From NCBI GenBank assembly GCA_046530765.1, contig JBHEQS010000011.1:1-54661 (forward strand): DNA of 54,661 nt, given 5' to 3'. A program made the translations under genes and the position numbers. The stretch comes from Arsenophonus sp046530765. GTDB taxonomy: Bacteria > Pseudomonadota > Gammaproteobacteria > Enterobacterales > Enterobacteriaceae. This document shows positions 23,208 to 35,649 of the stretch, one piece after another (positions within the stretch are counted from its first letter, which is position 1; each line of letters opens with the position of its first letter). Under the pieces are notes generated by a model. That model worked only from the letters and a program-made list of their open reading frames with translations, did no database searches and was not told where the DNA came from.

Positions 23208-25427
23208 TTTCACATCATACTAAATTTTCTTAATTTATTGTAAACAAAATAGTTATTTGATAGAAATATTATATAATACTATTTTGTATAGAATGATTCT
23301 AATTAATATTATTTCTTTTAAAGAAATAATTGGTATTATTATAAGATTAAATTTAATATTTGTTAATTTTAATATTATAAAATAAATTTATTTTATATCT
23401 ATTTTATTTAAAATTATTTTTATGAAAAAGAAGTAACTTTTTAACAATGTTAAAATAATATAGATGATTGTATAATTAAGTTATTTAAATTAAATTAATA
23501 ATATAAGTAAATTAAGAATAATGATTATATGCGTAATAGTTTATATATAGTGGACCACAGTAAACAGAATTAAAAATCTAATATATAATTATTTATAATA
23601 AAATAATTATTTTATATATAAAATAAACTAGTTTAGTGTCTGATATCATTAATTCTTATATGAAAGTAATTTTTAACTATTTATATAATGTAAAAATAAC
23701 CGAGATTAATTGAAACTATTACTATCAATTATTATTGAATGTAATTTTTAATTACATCACAAAATTAATTAACTTTACATCAATATTATTGATTTACTCT
23801 ATTTTATTATGAATATGAATAATTACAGAGATCATCTATATTAAAAATATTTAATCTTATATATAATATAGAATAAGAAATTTTATAAAATTAATTTTGT
23901 CAGAAATAGTTTATTATTACAATCTCTCTATATCAACAAAGATTTTAAAAATTGTATATATTTTGCTTGATTATAAACAATGTATATTACATTAGTAATG
24001 ATGTAAAGCGTAATAATTAACATATATGTATGTTATCATGTGTTCTAATTTATTTAATACATAAACATTATATAATATTAAGATTTTTCCCAATATATAA
24101 ATAGTTTAATTTTTAAACTATTTAGTTATTAGCAAAGATTTTACAAAAAAAAGAATAAAAAGTATAAGTTATTTATAGTAAATAATGAAATTACCAATTG
24201 GCGTAATATTAAATTTTCTTGAGAAATTATTACTTTTACTACTGATAATTAAAATAATTATATAATAGAAAATATTATTAAATATTTAATATTAAGCCTT
24301 TTATTATCATAATTTCTATTTAAAAATTAATGTTATAAAAATACTAACCTGATTTTATAGTTTGTCTTAGTGACAACAAAACATATCGTTATTAGTAGCA
24401 AATTATACAATTTAATTATTTTTAAATTACATATTATTACATATAAACATTTAAATTCATCATCAATATTGATATTTTTTCAAGTAAATTAAGTATATAT
24501 TTATTGACAAGCTAATTCATACTTATGTATAACACTTTTTTATTTAGTATTAAATTTCTATTATATTATTTTTTTAAATTACATCAATGTTTTAAGTAAG
24601 TTATAATTGTTTATATTTATAGCCTTTCTATTATATTTCTAATTTAATAGAAGCAGTTATATAAATTTAAAATTAGTTAAATAGAATTAAAATCTCTTTT
24701 CTAAATAGTTTTTACTATCCTTTTTATGTTTGTTTTTAGCAGTTTATCTGGTTTTTTTTAAAATATTTGCTAATACTAAAATATAGTTCTAATAAATTAA
24801 ATTCAATAATTTAAAATTTTTACATAAATCATTATATATTAAAATCATACTGATAAAGATAAATATCTTGCCATAACTATAACAGTACATAAAATAAGTA
24901 TTTTTATTCATATTTAATATATAAATATTTTTATATCATCTTAATTGGTATTTTTATGGACGATAATTGTTAAATTAGTTATTATTGGTAATAATTATAT
25001 TATAAATATGCATTATAATTACACTAAGATTAATAATAAATTATATTATTCTATATTGTTACTAACGTTAATATTTTCACAAGAATCAAACTTTTATGGC
25101 ATATATCGCTCCAATATTATATATAAAATAAACTTATAATACTAACTAATGATTTATAATTCTTGTTTTGTACGAAATTTAATATGAAAGGATAAGCTTT
25201 AGTTATAAAATTCATTAGTAAAATATTTACAAATAAATAAAGTAAATATAATTTTTATATTAAAACTGTATATATATTAATTAATATATATATTATGCGA
25301 GTTAACTTATTTTAATTTTTCTATATTATTACGCAATTATATGTATAAATAAGAATTTAATTAAAAAAATAGTTAGTTTATAATTATATTTTAAGATTTT
25401 ATTTTTTTGACCTTAATATGCTTAAAG

Positions 25428-25460
25428 AGATGAATAATTATTTACAATAATTATTCATCT
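25428..25460. repeat. inverted repeat, 15-bp arms, 3-nt loop
   Basis: Arms 25428-25442 and 25446-25460 are perfect around the loop TAC. It is the first of a cluster of hairpins running to 28340. Confidence 0.65.
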
Positions 25461-26265
25461 ATCTTCTTTTTACCAGTTTCGATTGTGATCGCATGGTTAA
25501 TAATTGTTTAATCTAATATTGTTGTAACTAATTAATTTATATATGAATACTAAATAGTCTTTATTATTTTACTCTTTAACTAAATATAATTTATTTAAAA
25601 CTGATATTTAATTCAATTAAACCAATACCTGATATTATAGAGTAAAAATATATGTTAATTAACTTAAAGAACACAATGTACTTTAAAATCATTAATAGGA
25701 CTACCAATAATCATATTATTATATTATTTTTATTCAATTATATTATTTATTCTTATATCATTATTTTTATTATTCTTTCCAAGTAATTCTTACTGTACTT
25801 TTTGAAAACTCAATTTTTTAATTTAATTTAATAACGTTGTTGCAATATATTATTTATTTTTCGGCAACAATTTTTATTATGTTTTAATATTAAATAATAA
25901 TAAGTTAAATTTTTATTTTTTAACATCTTGCATTATTTTTTCTACAAAAAAATCAATGATTTATTAGTTAATCAAATTTATAATTTTATTTTTTTGATTA
26001 TTTTTTATTCTTTGATATATTTTTTAATGCAATGAAATTGTCTGTATGATTAATTACTTGGTAACATTTTAGTTGTTTATATTGAATATCTTTAAAATTA
26101 AGTACACAATTTTTATATTCTATAATAATTAGAATTTTAATAAAATTAAATCATGAGTGTTAATAAATTCTATTTTGCTATTAATATTTAATATTAATTA
26201 CGCATTATCTATATTTTTATAATTAAGAATAAGATTATTAATGATTTATATTAGTTTAATTTTAT

Positions 26266-26318
26266 ATTTTTAGTTAAATTCATTCAGAATATCATTCTGA
26301 ATGAATTTAACTAAAAAT
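26266..26318. repeat. perfect inverted repeat, 25-bp arms, 3-nt loop
   Basis: Arms 26266-26290 and 26294-26318 pair without a mismatch around ATC. The arms contain the mixed-base core CATTCAGAAT, so low complexity does not explain the match. No gene lies within 2.3 kb. Confidence 0.85.
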
Positions 26319-26455
26319 TATCTATATCACATAAAATTGTTATAATTTCAAGATGATATATTCTTTATTTTTTTTGCTATACATACTACTTAACAATATA
26401 TTTTCTTTACTTGCTTACTTTAAAACTTATTACTATATTATGATTTTTTTATATT

Positions 26456-26488
26456 TATAATTATTTATTAAATTAATAAATAATTATA
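26456..26488. repeat. inverted repeat, 15-bp arms, 3-nt loop, AT-only
   Basis: Arms 26456-26470 and 26474-26488 are perfect but consist of A and T only. Confidence 0.6.
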
Positions 26489-26622
26489 TTTTAAGTATTT
26501 TAAAGTAATATATTTTAAATATTATAATACACTTCGCTTTATGTAATATATAAATAATTTACTATAATATCATTATAGTTGTTCATATTTTGATTTATTT
26601 TATTTATTATAACAATTTAGCT

Positions 26623-26655
26623 ATTCTTTATTAATTACATAAATTAATAAAGAAT
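26623..26655. repeat. inverted repeat, 14-bp arms, 5-nt loop
   Basis: Arms 26623-26636 and 26642-26655 are perfect around ACATA. It is a further member of the local hairpin cluster. Confidence 0.6.
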
Positions 26656-26759
26656 TATATTAGTAATAAATATTTTAATTCAATATCTTTTAAAATCAAG
26701 ATAATTACTTTCGTCAATCCAGTTATAATTTTTAGTTATATTTCGTTAGTTTTAAAAAT

Positions 26760-26803
26760 TTGGATTAAATATTATATAAAATATTTGATAATATTTAATC
26801 CAA
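26760..26803. repeat. inverted repeat, 16-bp arms, 12-nt loop
   Basis: Arms 26760-26775 and 26788-26803 are perfect and carry a GG/CC pair near the base. It belongs to the same cluster as 26266-26655. Confidence 0.65.
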
Positions 26804-28268
26804 TCATCTCACGGTTTAATTTATTAAAATGATATCAATTAATTTTTAATATTAATTTCTATTAATTAATATTATATGAATAATAAAAGAAAAGATAAAT
26901 GTTTTATTATTTAATAATTAAGTTCTATCTTTTAAAATTTAAAACAAATAATATAAAATATATATAAGTTATGTATACCAACTTGAATAAAGTTTTCAAT
27001 TTAATAATTTTTATTAAATTTTGATATAAATTTTATTTTTTATGTAAAATAATTAAATGAATTCATTTCAACACTAAACTTAGTGAGATATAAAATTTTT
27101 ATAGAAAACTAATTATTATTTTCTATAAAATTGAATTCTTTATATATAAATTTAAAATTATATAATCATATTATTGTTTTATATAAATATAATGAATAAT
27201 TACTAACGTTATATATAACATAAAATATAATATTGTCTCAATAACGACAATACATGTAAAAATAACAGAAAACTGGTTATAATTTAATAAGTTAATTTTA
27301 AAGAAAAAATTATTTATTAATATATTGATTGCTATATATTATTGCTTAGTAAAAAATAACCATTAAGTATGAAAAATCATATTTTCTTTTACATTATAGT
27401 TTTTCTAAAAAAATTAATAAATTTATTATATGAATTATAATTTATTGTTAGTTGTATAATAGTTAATATTAAATATTATACATTTTTTTATTAAATAAAT
27501 ATTCTATAAAAAAAAATTATTTCTAATTTTGCTAAAAATTAGTATTATTATGCTAATTTGTTTCTATTTTATTAATTTTATAAATTTTTAAATTTAATTT
27601 TATTAAAAATATTATTTATTTTATGATTTAAAATTAATTTTATTTAAAAATTTAAAATATTTATAAATTTATTAAAACTATTAAAATATAGTATTTTCAG
27701 CTTTAATTTAATAAATTACTAATTAATTAAAATTAATAAAAGTAAAATTCATGTTCTCATTATAAAATTAATTAAATTATCACTTTCTAATGAATTGACA
27801 AGATAATTATTTTTATTTTTTTTAAATTAAAACTAAATATAAACAATAAAAATAAATATAAGTAATTAATTTAAAGATAAATAAAAATTCTAATTATAAA
27901 TAATAGATTAAATTATTATTTGACGTAACTATTAATTATTTTAGGATTTTTATCAAAAAATTATTACACAATATAATATAAAACTAAATAAATATAATAT
28001 AAAAACTAATTTTTTTCTTTAATTTTGCATAATTAATGCTCTAGAAGTTACAAATGAAACATATAAGAAAATAAAATTTAGATTTATCATATCTTTTTTT
28101 TGGATTTTAAATATTCAAAAACTTATATTTTATATAAAATTTCTAGTTTTTTTATAAAAAATAGATTCAATAACTTAAATTGATAATAAATAAAATAGAC
28201 TAGTATTAATTTTCAGTTTAAATAATTATTGCTATCATAATTATGATACCTTTATAGCAAAAAATGAC

Positions 28269-28340
28269 CTTCATACTCCTTTTATATTATAGTTAATGCA
28301 GTTACACTTGCATTAACTATAATATAAAAGGAGTATGAAG
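28269..28340 (-). terminator. very long perfect hairpin (32-bp stem) downstream of bax
   Basis: Arms 28269-28300 and 28309-28340 pair at all 32 positions around an 8-nt loop. This is the longest stem in the window, and its arms are mixed-base, including CATACTCC. It lies about 357 bases past the bax stop. On the minus strand the stem is followed after four bases by six T, so it has the layout of a terminator for bax. The stem is far longer than a terminator needs. I am sure of the structure, less of the role. Confidence 0.55.
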
Positions 28341-28696
28341 TAACAGGATAATATAATAAAATCTCCTTGAGTGAAAATAATAACCTAATTTTATTATTAA
28401 TAATTTCTGATTCTTAATAATAATTATTAATATACTTATCAGTATATTAATATATATATTATTCCACAATATATTTATTGTTTTTATAAAAATTTACATA
28501 AAACTTGTTTATTAGTATAAAATACTTTCATTGAATGAAAATATTTTAACAATCTATTTAATAGTTAATATTTATTTTTAAAATACAATAAAAATTAAAT
28601 TTTTCCTTAAGAGTATTTTATTTTTATTTAAACTAATTGCATAAAATAATTTAAATTTATTTTATGCATTAAATATTATTCTTTTTTTTAAAGAAA

Positions 28697-29494
28697 TCAA
28701 ATATTCTTTAATATGTCACTCTGAACTTGAGTTATTAATTCTTTATTTCCAGATAACACTTGTTGTAAATAATTATTATATACTCTTCCAAGTTGTGAAT
28801 AATTTTTTAGATTATTAATTAATATGCTTGTATTTAATGAATTTTGAGTTTTGCGTTGCTTGGCGCGTGCATTTCGAAATAATTCATAAGCGTTATTAGT
28901 GTTCAAATTTTTTAAGTATGCATTGATTGATCGATCGATAGATGAATAAAATGCATAGTATTTAATGGTACCTTTCCTATAAATACACTTACGAGCACAT
29001 TTCATACCAAACAAGTTATTGTTTTTTTTAGCCAAACTAGAAATTCCCCAACCAGACTCTATTGCAGCTTGTGTAACGACAAAATGAGTAGGAATAATAT
29101 CCACACGATTTAATAGTTTATTCCAGTTTAATGTTGTAGTGGAATTGCATTGTATGTTGTAATTTTTACAAATATTATTTAATCGTTTTTTATCTATATT
29201 TTTCCAATTTTTATCATAATATTTAGATAATAACCAGAGTCGATCTTTCATAATCTTATCGTTACATTTTTCTATTATTGGAACAATTATTTTTAAAAAT
29301 ACTCTCTTGCGAACAACTCCTAATGGATATTTTTTCATATCTGGCAGTTGAGTTAATTCTTTTGCGCGAACATTTTCATGATAATACTTTTTTAAAGATA
29401 AACCATAACTTAGTGAATAATAAATAAAACTACTTAAAATTAATAAAATCAAGAAAATGAAAATAGCATTAGATCTCATCGTTCGAGATAACAT
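28697..29494 (-). CDS. bax: Bax-like glucosaminidase-family protein
   Basis: The protein resembles E. coli Bax, a member of the beta-N-acetylglucosaminidase (peptidoglycan-cleaving) family. From this start it is 265 aa (E. coli: 274). A signal anchor or signal peptide covers about residues 9-30. The catalytic-type core TQAAIESGWGISSLA is followed by NNNLFGMKC, as in Bax; the presumed catalytic Glu is in AIESGWG (residue 146 from this start). The C-terminal GRVYNNYLQQVL also matches. An ATG lies five codons further upstream (29509), but GAGGA overlaps that codon and sits 8 bases before the ATG at 29494, so I prefer 29494. The gene stands alone between a 15-kb and a 5-kb gene-free stretch. Biochemical activity of Bax itself is little studied. 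Confidence 0.85.
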   Translation of the reverse strand: MLSRTMRSNAIFIFLILLILSSFIYYSLSYGLSLKKYYHENVRAKELTQLPDMKKYPLGVVRKRVFLKIIVPIIEKCNDKIMKDRLWLLSKYYDKNWKNIDKKRLNNICKNYNIQCNSTTTLNWNKLLNRVDIIPTHFVVTQAAIESGWGISSLAKKNNNLFGMKCARKCIYRKGTIKYYAFYSSIDRSINAYLKNLNTNNAYELFRNARAKQRKTQNSLNTSILINNLKNYSQLGRVYNNYLQQVLSGNKELITQVQSDILKNI

Positions 29495-32400
29495 AGTTAT
29501 TTTCCTCATTTTAATCTAAATAATTATATAGAATATATAGAATATAGTAAATAAATTAAAATAATAATATACATAATATTTTAATTGCAAATTTTAATAA
29601 ATTTATATATAAATAAATTTTAGTTTCTATCTGTATATTACATTTCAGAAAAAAATACCAAATTAATATTATTATTTTTTTTAAAATTAGGACTATAAAT
29701 TATTTAAAGTTAATTATACTATTTATTATATTAACAATAAATTGTAAAATCAATATATCACAATATATTATAAATAAATATCTTATATATACTACATATT
29801 CATAAATATATATAATACGATTTTATCAATCTAAAATTAAAATTTAAATGCTAGAAGCTATTAAATAGTTATTGAAATTAAATATAAAAATTGAGATTTT
29901 TTATTTATGTTTGAAATATAAATTGACATAAATATAATCAATAAATATTAATTTTGTTATTTTAATTATTTTTATTTATTTTCATTAAAAATTAAAATAA
30001 TTAAAATATATTATTTATAATAAAATAGATTATAAAAAAAATTACATAAGAACATATATCTATGAGAGATAAAAATATAATATTTTAGAAAATAAAATTT
30101 TAATTAATTAGATTAATAAGATTATTCTAGTTATAAACTTAAAGGTTTTATTATATGGTAAAAGTAATAATATATTGGTAGAAATAGTAATTATGTTATT
30201 ATTAACATCAAATAATAACATATGATATTTATCATACTTTATAATTTATATATTTTTTTTAAAATAAATCATTAGTTAAAAGTTTTGTAACGTTGTTGTA
30301 AGTAATTTGAGACGGAAAGCAAAACAAATATTAGTAATAATATTTTTACTTGATATGTTAATGACTTATAGTTATATTATAATCTATTCTTATATTTTAT
30401 ATAGATAGAAATAAAATATTATTTATATCTATATAAATTTAGTTTCTTAACTATATAGCATATATAAAACATTGCATCAATTGCATCATATATTTTCATG
30501 TATTAGAAATACAAAATAGTGAATTATTTGTATCTATATTTAACAAATTAATATAAAATGCAAAAATATAAAAACTTATTTAAGTTAATTATTTTCTGAA
30601 AAAAAATATTTATAAAATATTTATCCTTAGACATAAAAATAGAAGATAATGTATTAAATTATATTTTAAGAATAAAATATACATTACAATAAACGATCAG
30701 CAAATAAAATTCTCAATACGTTTGTTCAATTTTATATAAATAAAGTAATTGAAATTACTAGTTATCATTAATAATGAATAATGTATTAATCAACTATTAA
30801 AAATAATTATATGTGATAATAATCGTTAAATTAACAGTTTTAAGCATTAATATTCATACATTAATGATTTATATCTAAAATTTATATTTTCTGTTTATTA
30901 AGTATAAATGCAGTATAATCAATTAATTAAGATTTTAAGACTGCCTAAATTAATATACAAAATTATAGAGATTTTACTAATTTTATAAAAAATATAATAA
31001 GAATTTATTTAGAAAGTTAGTGCAATAGTAAAAATAAAAAAAATAATTTTTGTCGATCTTTTTTACTTAAAATATATATATTGTATAATACTAATTTTAG
31101 TATGTAGTTTAAATTCAATAACTTAAATATATAGGTAAAAATTAAATAAATTATAAAGCATAACGTCAATATTACTTCTGTGAGTTTAAGTATATTAATG
31201 AGTATTTCATTTAAACATAAAGTAGTCATAATTTTATATGCTATAAAATAAGTTTGATTATATTGTATCCTAGCATCTAAATTATATTACATAAACAACA
31301 CTATAAACTTTATAAAAAATTATCATATTAAAAATATTTATTTTAAAATAAATATTAAATTTTAGAATATTTCAAGGTTTTTGTGCTGTTATTAATGAAA
31401 TGACAAATAAATCATGTTTCCTTAATAAAGGAATGATAGTTTTATAAAATTTGAAATTTACTATTTAATTTTTCAGTACATAAATCTATATTGTGCAAGT
31501 AAATTAATTTTTATTTTATTTGGAATATCAGTATTCTGTTTATTTTTTTTAAATGATGTTTATTATTAAATTTTATCTTAATTAAAGATTAAAAAATTAA
31601 TCAAATTAATAAATTTCTAAAGTAAAGTAAGTTAAAATATTGTTTTAAAAATATTTAGTTATATATTTATAGTATATTACACTTATTTTTATCTATATTT
31701 TAAAATTATGCTTATCAAATAATAAAGTAAAAAGTAAACTCATAAGCTATATCACATATAGTGATAATTAATGAACTAAATATTGTCATATAAAATATTA
31801 TGATTAATACATGCATAATAACTATCTAAAATAATTAAATATAACTTTTATAAAAAAAATATCACACAAGAAGTATTTGTATTATTCAGTAATATATAAG
31901 ACTCTTTTAGTTTATCAGAAATTTATGTTTATCAGGTTTGTTTTATTTAAAATATAATTAAATAATATAAATTATTATAAATATAATAATTTAACATAGC
32001 ATTTAACAGCTGTATATTTAGAAGAAATATATAAATAAGCATATAAATTTTAAACTAAAAATAACAAAAAAATGAAAGTAAAAAAAATAAATTTTATAAC
32101 TTTAATTTATATCTTTCAACTTATTTGTTAAATTTTTAATTTAATTTCAGTTGTGCATAATTTTTAATTATTATCATTAATAAATACAACATTTATAAAA
32201 GTATGCTTGAATATATATGTGTACACTAAAATATATCTGATAGTTAAAATTTAATTTTAATTAAAACTATAATATTTAAATAATAAGTTGTTTTTTTTAA
32301 AATTAATTTTTATTTTTTTCTTTTCTAATTAACACTTCATCTAATTAAGAAGTAAAAATAAAACAATAAAAATTTAATTTTATGTTTTTTTTTGCAAAAA

Positions 32401-34483
32401 AAATAAATACAAAGTTTGTGGTAACAAATAAATAAATTGATTACTACAAATACTTACTAAAACAATTTTCATCTAGTCTTATTATTAATTTTCCATATAT
32501 TAAAAATGATACCAATTATTCTTTGTTACTAAATCCATATAATTATAAATGCATTGATATTTTTTAGTATACTCATAAGTGCTTCATAGATTGATAGTAA
32601 AAATTTATATTCACTAAAGATTGTATACCAATTTTCTTTTAGTTGTTATTTACTGTAATTTTTTAAAGAAAATTTTGTAAGTTTTTAGTTGTGGAATATG
32701 TTTAATATTTTATAGATAATCTAGAGTTTTCAAATATTTATGAAATAATTTTTTATAAATAACAATGGTATTATCGCGTATTATTTGATGCAAATCTAAA
32801 TATTTTAATCATTTTTTTTAAATTATAATTTATTAATTTTTCTCTTATGTTAAATTGTTGTATTTAGACTAATTTATTAAGTAATCATAATATATGCGAA
32901 TAGCATAGATGAAATAGATAAATGCTTTCTCATACTTAATATTCCTTTATTGCCTATAACTACTGATTTATAACAAAATATACTAAATATTTAATATTTT
33001 TTTGCGACTAAATATATAATTCAAGTAGGATTGATAATTATAAATAATATAAATTAAGTGTTGTAATTCCTCATATCCAAATATATAATGTAATATATAC
33101 TTTGCTAGATAAACTATTATGTAGAATTTTAATTCTATATATTATTTTTATATTTTCATATTTTAAATAAAGTAAAATACTAATAACTTTACTAATAATT
33201 TTATGCAAAAATGTATATTCATTAATTTTAGTAATTAAAAAATTACTATACAATAAAATACATAATTACAGTACAATTTATGAATATATAATATATATTA
33301 ACATCATTAAATAATGTGTTCTACTCAAGCGTAGAATATTTTATCTATTTAATTTCAAATAAAATTTATTGTATTCTTATTATTATATTAATATTTTTAT
33401 TACAAAGTGTACTATTTATTGGTAAAATGTTATTTGTAGGAAAAAATGATTGTATTATACAAATAATTATTTATTTATTAGATATAACTAAATAAATAAT
33501 ATACAATAACTAAAAACCTATTATTTATCAACTTTTATTTTTTAATTATTATTTATTTATATTTATTAAAAAATATCGTATATTTTTAACGAATTAAGAA
33601 TAGTTTTAAATAATTTATTTTATAGACAAAATTTTATTATTAATAAGCGTGAAAATACCTTATTAGTTAATTTTGTTGTTTCTTATTTAAATATAAACTT
33701 TATATAATTAATAATATATACTATATCTGATAAATTAAATACTGTTTTTAATATAAGATAAACATAAATAAGATTAAAACTTCTGAGATAAATATTGAAC
33801 TAATTAATATGTACAACCAAAACTTAATTAGTCTTTTTATATTACATCTAGTATTGATTAGTAATCATTTAGTTCTATTAATATTAATATTAATAGAACA
33901 TTATTTTCTATTGTATTTTTACCTTAAAATTTTATCTAAAAATATCTTTATACACTTATAATATATTAATAATTAATTGTAATATTTATTCTGATATATG
34001 TAGTGTAAATTTGTTCTATATATCCAAGTTCACAACTTGATCCTACTATATTTCATAACTCTTATTTTATTACAGTTAATAACTTCTTAGCTACAATTTT
34101 AACATTAATTAATTCATGACAACTTTATTACTTAGTAGATTCTATATAGTTTTAGTATCTAAAAACATATTAATTATTTATATTCAAAATAGTTTATATA
34201 ATAAAAAATTAATAAATTATGATATTATTAAAACTTACTATTTATCTTAGAAGTTAGCGAGTATTTTTAACTATTAATTCTAATTTTATGTTGATTTGCT
34301 TAGTAATATCTCTATAATTAGTATTATCTCTATAATAGTAAATTCTATATTTTATATGATCAAAATACTTACTAATGATAAATATATAGATGCAATAATG
34401 TTATAAATATCATTTTTTTTGAAACGACACAACAATATAAAGTCAATTTAATATATTAATTAATGCATAATAATTAATTATAA
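29495..34483. other. 5-kb gene-free stretch between ugd and bax
   Basis: No gene, RNA gene or mobile element is recognisable. Short open frames on the minus strand (31017-31229, 33071-33253) encode only Leu/Ile/Tyr/Lys/Asn-rich strings typical of random AT-rich sequence. Modest inverted repeats occur at 30192-30222 (12-bp arms), 33466-33500 (12-bp arms) and 33872-33899 (28-bp palindrome). Confidence 0.7.
33872..33899. repeat. 28-bp perfect palindrome
   Basis: The interval reads the same on both strands with no spacer, with GTTC/GAAC ends and an AT-only middle. It lies about 590 bases beyond the ugd stop. Confidence 0.65.
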
Positions 34484-35649
34484 TTAATTATAACCAAATA
34501 AATCGCGTGTATAGACTTTGTATTTTACATCTTCTAACTCAGAAGACACCCTGTTAGCTAAAATAATATTACTTTGATATTTAAATTCTGCTAAATCATT
34601 GATAACTTTATAATGAAAGAACTTGCTTTGTTGCAAGGTCGGCTCATAGACAATGACTTCAATTCCTTTTTCTTTAATTCGCTTCATTACACCCTGTACT
34701 GCAGATGATCTAAAATTATCTGAACCAGATTTCATAACCAATCTATAAACTCCAACTTTTTGTAAATTTTTACTAATAATTTCTTTAGCAATAAAATCCT
34801 TGCGTGTTCGATTTGATTCTACTATAGCACTAATTAAATTATTTGGGACATCACTATAATTAGCCAATAACTGTTTAGTATCTTTTGATAAACAATAACC
34901 ACCATAACCAAAAGATGGGTTGTTATAGTATCTTCCAATCCGCGGATCAAGTGAAATACCTTCAATGATTTGACGACTATTCAACCCATAAATATTGGCA
35001 TAAGTATCTAGTTCATTAAAATATGCAACTCTCATAGCCAAATAAGTATTGGCAAATAATTTTATAGCTTCCGCCTCAGTAGAATTAGTAAACAGCACTG
35101 ATACATTTTTCTTTAGTGCACCCTCCAATAATAAGTTAGCAAAAATTTTAGCTCTCTCAGAACACTCACCTACTACAATACGAGAAGGATAAAGATTATC
35201 ATACAGCGCCCTACCTTCACGTAAAAATTCAGGTGAAAAAATAACATTTTTATACCCCTTCTTTTCCTGTAATCTGCTTACAAAGCCAATAGGAATTGTT
35301 GATTTAATGACAATTGTGGCTGATGGGTTAATACAATTTACATCATCAATAACATCTTCAACAGAAGATGTGTTAAAATGATTAGTTTTTGTGTCGAAAT
35401 TTGTAGGAGTGGCAACAATTACATAATTAGCGCCTTTATAAGCTAAATTTTTATCTATTGTCGCTGTAAAATTTATTTTTTTTTTGCTAGAAATTCTTCC
35501 ATTTCTTTATCAATTATTGGTAATTTATTATTATTTATAGTCGCCACTTTTTCAGGAATAATATCTAAAGCAATTACTTCATTATTCTGCACCAACAACA
35601 TTGCATTCGATAAGCCAACATAACCCATTCCTACAATAGCAATTTTCAA
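34484..35649 (-). CDS. ugd: UDP-glucose 6-dehydrogenase, interrupted by a 1-base deletion in a poly-A run
   Basis: Ugd oxidises UDP-glucose to UDP-glucuronate with NAD+, a precursor for surface polysaccharides and lipid A sugars. The N-terminal frame starts at a TTG (35649) behind GAGAGG and encodes the NAD-binding GMGYVG (residues 7-12). It runs to a TAA at 35475-35473, just after ten A (35485-35476). The C-terminal frame is open from the run to 34484 and carries FSPEFLREG, KLFANTYLAMRVAYFNE and the catalytic Cys in GGYCLSKDT. With eleven A instead of ten the protein would be 388 aa, the E. coli length, with the Cys at 253. No other stop or frameshift is present. Rescue by polymerase slippage or -1 ribosomal slippage is plausible but unproven; otherwise this is a young pseudogene. 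Confidence 0.85.

Noticed and set aside
24945..25139. 64-codon open frame on the plus strand starting with TTG
   Set aside because: Asn/Ile/Tyr-rich without a recognisable family, no ribosome binding site; such lengths are expected by chance in 15 kb of AT-rich DNA.
31017..31229. 70-codon hydrophobic open frame on the minus strand
   Set aside because: Leu/Ile/Phe-rich string caused by T-rich sequence; no ribosome binding site or homology that I recognise.
33071..33253. 60-codon open frame on the minus strand
   Set aside because: Low-complexity Ile/Tyr/Lys composition, no support for translation.
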